Assembly (NCBI GenBank): GCA_023261915.1
Contig: JALRFT010000176.1
Location: 1 to 8,072 of the forward strand
Reading direction: 5' to 3'
Origin: Acidimicrobiales bacterium
GTDB taxonomy: Bacteria > Actinomycetota > Acidimicrobiia > Acidimicrobiales > Acidimicrobilacustridaceae
DNA length: 8,072 bases
In this document: piece after piece, positions 5,738-8,072 of the stretch
Layout of the letters: each line of letters begins with the position of its first letter
Position numbering within the stretch: the first letter of the stretch is position 1
Notes under the pieces: model-generated
The model's input: the letters and a program-made list of their open reading frames with translations, nothing else
What the model was told of the DNA's origin: nothing
The model's database searches: none
Translations under genes and position numbers: made by a program

Positions 5738-7009
5738 GTGACCGATTCAGTGACCATCACCGACAACCGCACCGGCGAAAGCATCGAGATCCCCATCTCT
5801 AACGGGGGTGTGGACGCCCAGCAGTGGTCGAAACTCCTCCCCGGCACCTGGTTCTTTGACCCGTCGTTCTCCACCACCGCTGCCGCCGAGAGTTCCATCA
5901 CCGAACTCGACGGCGAGAACGGCATCCTGCGCTACCGGGGCTACCCCATCGAGGACCTCGCCGAGAACTCCACCTATCTCGAGGTGGCGTACCTGCTCAT
6001 CCATGGCGAACTGCCCACCGAGGCCCAGTTCGAAGAGTGGGTCCACGAGATCACGTACCACACGTTCATCCACGAGAACGTTCGCAAGCGGTTCATGGAG
6101 GGTTTCCACCACGACGCCCACCCCATGGGCATTCTCGTTTCGACCCTCGCCGCGCTCAGCACCTTCTACCCCGACGCCAAGAACATCTTTGATCCGCTCT
6201 CCCGCCACAAGCAGGTCATCCGTCTCATCGCCAAGATGCCGACCATCGCCGCTGGCGCCCACCGCCACAGCGTCGGCATGCCTTTCGTCTACCCCGACAA
6301 CTCCCTCGACTTCTGCTCGAACTTCCTGTCCATGATGTGGAAGGTGGCCGAGCCCCACTACAAGCCCGACCCGGTGTTGGTGCGGGCCCTCGACGTGCTG
6401 TTCATTCTCCACGCCGACCACGAACAGAACTGTTCGACCACGGCCATGCGCGTCGTGGGTTCCGCCCACGCCGATCCGTACTCTTCCGCTGCTGCCGCCA
6501 CCAGTGCGCTCTACGGTCCGCGTCACGGCGGGGCCAACGAAGCCGTGATCCGGATGCTCGGCACCATTGGCAGTCTCGACAACGTCGATGACTACATCAA
6601 GCGAGTCAAGGCCGGTGAAGTGCGGCTACAGGGCTTCGGTCACCGCGTGTACAAGAACTACGACCCCCGGGCCACCATCATCAAGCGTACGGCCTATGAA
6701 GTCTTTGAAGTCACTGGCCACAACGAGTTGTTGGACATCGCCCTCAAGCTCGAAGAGGTCGCCCTCGCCGACGACTACTTCGTGAGCCGCAAGCTCTACC
6801 CCAACGTGGACTTCTACTCGGGCCTCATCTACCAGGCCATGGGCTTCACCACCGAGATGTTCCCCGTGCTGTTCGCCATCCCCCGCACCGCCGGGTGGCT
6901 GGCCCACTGGCTCGAGATGCTCGACCAGGACTCACGCATCGCCCGGCCCCGCCAGCTCTACACCGGGCCCGAGCCCCGGGCCTACGCCCCCATCGACACC
7001 CGGGGCTGA
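5738..7009 (+). CDS. gltA: Citrate synthase, type II (GltA family)
   Basis: Condenses acetyl-CoA and oxaloacetate to citrate, the entry step of the TCA cycle, in the cytoplasm. The 423 residues match the long bacterial type II enzymes (about 430), including the N-terminal extension that is absent from the short archaeal/Gram-positive type. Residues aligned with E. coli GltA are intact: H228 (LHADHEQN), the catalytic H263 (GPRHGGANEA), H302 in the signature GFGHRVYKNYDPR with R311, D358 (YPNVDFYSGL) and R383 (IPRTAGW). Type II enzymes are typically hexameric and many are inhibited by NADH; this regulation is not testable here. The start is GTG 5738, with AGGG (5727-5730) 7 bases upstream. The molybdopterin oxidoreductase begins 5 bases after its stop, so the two probably share a transcript. 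Confidence 0.97.
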   Translation: MTDSVTITDNRTGESIEIPISNGGVDAQQWSKLLPGTWFFDPSFSTTAAAESSITELDGENGILRYRGYPIEDLAENSTYLEVAYLLIHGELPTEAQFEEWVHEITYHTFIHENVRKRFMEGFHHDAHPMGILVSTLAALSTFYPDAKNIFDPLSRHKQVIRLIAKMPTIAAGAHRHSVGMPFVYPDNSLDFCSNFLSMMWKVAEPHYKPDPVLVRALDVLFILHADHEQNCSTTAMRVVGSAHADPYSSAAAATSALYGPRHGGANEAVIRMLGTIGSLDNVDDYIKRVKAGEVRLQGFGHRVYKNYDPRATIIKRTAYEVFEVTGHNELLDIALKLEEVALADDYFVSRKLYPNVDFYSGLIYQAMGFTTEMFPVLFAIPRTAGWLAHWLEMLDQDSRIARPRQLYTGPEPRAYAPIDTRG

Positions 7010-7014
7010 CGCTG

Positions 7015-8072
7015 ATGCCGACGGGGGGATCGGGGACCGACGAGGACACCGGCCCGCTGGCCGGAACCAGTACCCACGTCCGCACCTGCCCCCTGTGTGA
7101 GGCCACCTGCGGTCTCGAACTCGCCGTGAAGTTCAACGGTGACGGTGGCGGCGACGTGGTCCGGGTGCGCGGGGACCGAGACGACGTGTTCTCGGCGGGG
7201 TACCTCTGTGCCAAGGGCAGTGCCATCGGCCGACTCCACGCCGACCCGGACCGTCTGCGGCAACCACTCATCCGCCGGGGAACGCCCGACGACCCACAGT
7301 TCGAGGCCGTGACGTGGGAGGAGGCATTCGCCGAGGTCGAACGCCTCCTCACCGCCGTCACCGACACGCACGGACGGACGGCGACTGCCGTCTACCTCGG
7401 CAACCCCAACGTCCACAATCCCGGTGCCGCCCTCTACACCCGGCCACTGATCAGGGCGCTGGGGACACCCAATATTTTCTCCGCCTCGACCGTGGACCAG
7501 ATGCCCCGCCACGTCTCATCGGGATTGATGTTCGGCCACCCCGACGCCATTGCCGTGCCCGATCTGGACCGCACCGACTACCTGTTGATGTTGGGGGCCA
7601 ATCCGCTCGAGTCCAACGGCAGCCTGTGTACCGCCCCCGACTTCGCCGGTCGGCTCGAGGCCATCCGTGCCCGCGGCGGACGCGTCGTCGTCGTCGATCC
7701 CCGCCGCACCCGCACTGCCGACATTGCCGACGAACACCTCTTCATCCGGCCCGGCACCGACGCCGCGTTCCTCGTCGGGCTGATCCGCGAGTTGTTCGCC
7801 ACCGGTCGCGTCGACCTCGGTCATCTGACCACCCACGTGAACGGCGTTGAGAACCTCGAAAGTCGTGTTGCGGCATTCACTCCTGAACACGTGGAGTCAG
7901 TGACTGGTATCTCAGCTGCCACGGTGCGGCGCATCGCCCAAGAACTCGCCGAGGCCCCCACGGCTGTCGTCTACGGCCGAATCGGCACCACCACGGTGGC
8001 GTTCGGAACGGTGGCGTCGTGGGCCACCGACGTGCTCAGTGCCCTCACCGGAAACCTCGATGCTCCCGGCGG
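7015..8072 (+). CDS. Molybdopterin oxidoreductase, [4Fe-4S]-containing, formate dehydrogenase/nitrate reductase-like (C-terminus outside window)
   Basis: N-terminal 352 codons of a DMSO-reductase-superfamily enzyme. Residues 20-70 form the Fe4S4 domain: C25-x2-C28-x3-C32-x32-C65, followed by K67 in the CAKG motif, the conserved Lys thought to pass electrons between cluster and cofactor. Molybdopterin-binding segments follow: WEEAF (101-105), STVDQMP (158-164), LMLGANPLESNGS (191-203), VVVVDPRRTRTADIAD (224-239) and IRPGTDAAF (244-252). There is no twin-arginine signal, so the protein is probably cytoplasmic. The substrate is not determinable: the family includes formate dehydrogenases, assimilatory nitrate reductases and many uncharacterised actinobacterial oxidoreductases. 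The position aligned with the Mo-ligating Sec/Cys appears to be H166. ATG 7015 lies 5 bases after the citrate synthase stop. Codons 3-5 contain GGGGGGA, complementary to the 6C-like loops. Confidence 0.9.
   Translation, partial: MPTGGSGTDEDTGPLAGTSTHVRTCPLCEATCGLELAVKFNGDGGGDVVRVRGDRDDVFSAGYLCAKGSAIGRLHADPDRLRQPLIRRGTPDDPQFEAVTWEEAFAEVERLLTAVTDTHGRTATAVYLGNPNVHNPGAALYTRPLIRALGTPNIFSASTVDQMPRHVSSGLMFGHPDAIAVPDLDRTDYLLMLGANPLESNGSLCTAPDFAGRLEAIRARGGRVVVVDPRRTRTADIADEHLFIRPGTDAAFLVGLIRELFATGRVDLGHLTTHVNGVENLESRVAAFTPEHVESVTGISAATVRRIAQELAEAPTAVVYGRIGTTTVAFGTVASWATDVLSALTGNLDAPG
7023..7029 (+). promoter_or_regulatory. Candidate 6C-RNA pairing site at the start of the oxidoreductase gene
   Basis: GGGGGGA lies 8-14 bases after the A of ATG 7015 and is the exact antiparallel complement of the UCCCCCC loops of the small RNA at 4511-4620. 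Pairing here would fall within the ribosome footprint. I found no other G6-A run on the coding strand of any gene in the window. The functional link is inferred. Confidence 0.35.

Noticed and set aside
1..8072. CRISPR array, insertion sequence, prophage, toxin-antitoxin pair, tRNA or rRNA
   Set aside because: No regularly spaced repeats, transposase or integrase motifs, terminal inverted repeats or tRNA-like cloverleaf were seen. Composition is even and the genes are metabolic or regulatory.

Overview
The window looks like the chromosome of a high-GC actinobacterium. The supporting signs are strong G/C bias at third codon positions, start codons sitting 5-7 bases after -10-like hexamers (leaderless style), a HAD phosphatase-PlsC fusion of the kind known from mycobacteria, and a non-coding RNA with the two C6-loop hairpins that define the actinobacterial 6C RNA family. 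I lean towards an environmental, non-mycobacterial lineage such as Acidimicrobiia, but that is only an impression. No mobile element, CRISPR array, tRNA or rRNA is visible.

Left part (1-2980, minus strand): a compact catabolic operon read right to left. A TetR-type regulator is followed after 10 bases by a type I extradiol (BphC-like) ring-cleavage dioxygenase, whose stop overlaps by 4 bases the start of an MhpA-like flavin monooxygenase that runs off the left edge. Together they suggest hydroxylation of a phenolic ring to a catechol and meta-cleavage of that catechol, under local repressor control. An 18-bp near-palindrome lies in the promoter just ahead of the TetR start.

Middle (3020-4715): a HAD-IB phosphatase/PlsC acyltransferase fusion on the minus strand (phospholipid synthesis), then a 268-base intergenic region that is the most interesting part of the window. 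On its minus strand are two hairpins with the same UCCCCCC loop and then a strong intrinsic terminator with a C(UUCG)G loop: a 6C-type small RNA of about 109 nt. Between this RNA and the divergent LysR gene are repeated CAGAT/ATCTG half-sites that look like a LysR operator.

Right part (4716-8072, plus strand): a LysR-type regulator, a full-length type II citrate synthase with its active-site residues intact, and, 5 bases later, the N-terminal 352 codons of a [4Fe-4S] molybdopterin oxidoreductase. The first codons of the oxidoreductase carry GGGGGGA, the exact complement of the 6C-like loops, so it is a candidate target of the small RNA encoded 2.4 kb away.
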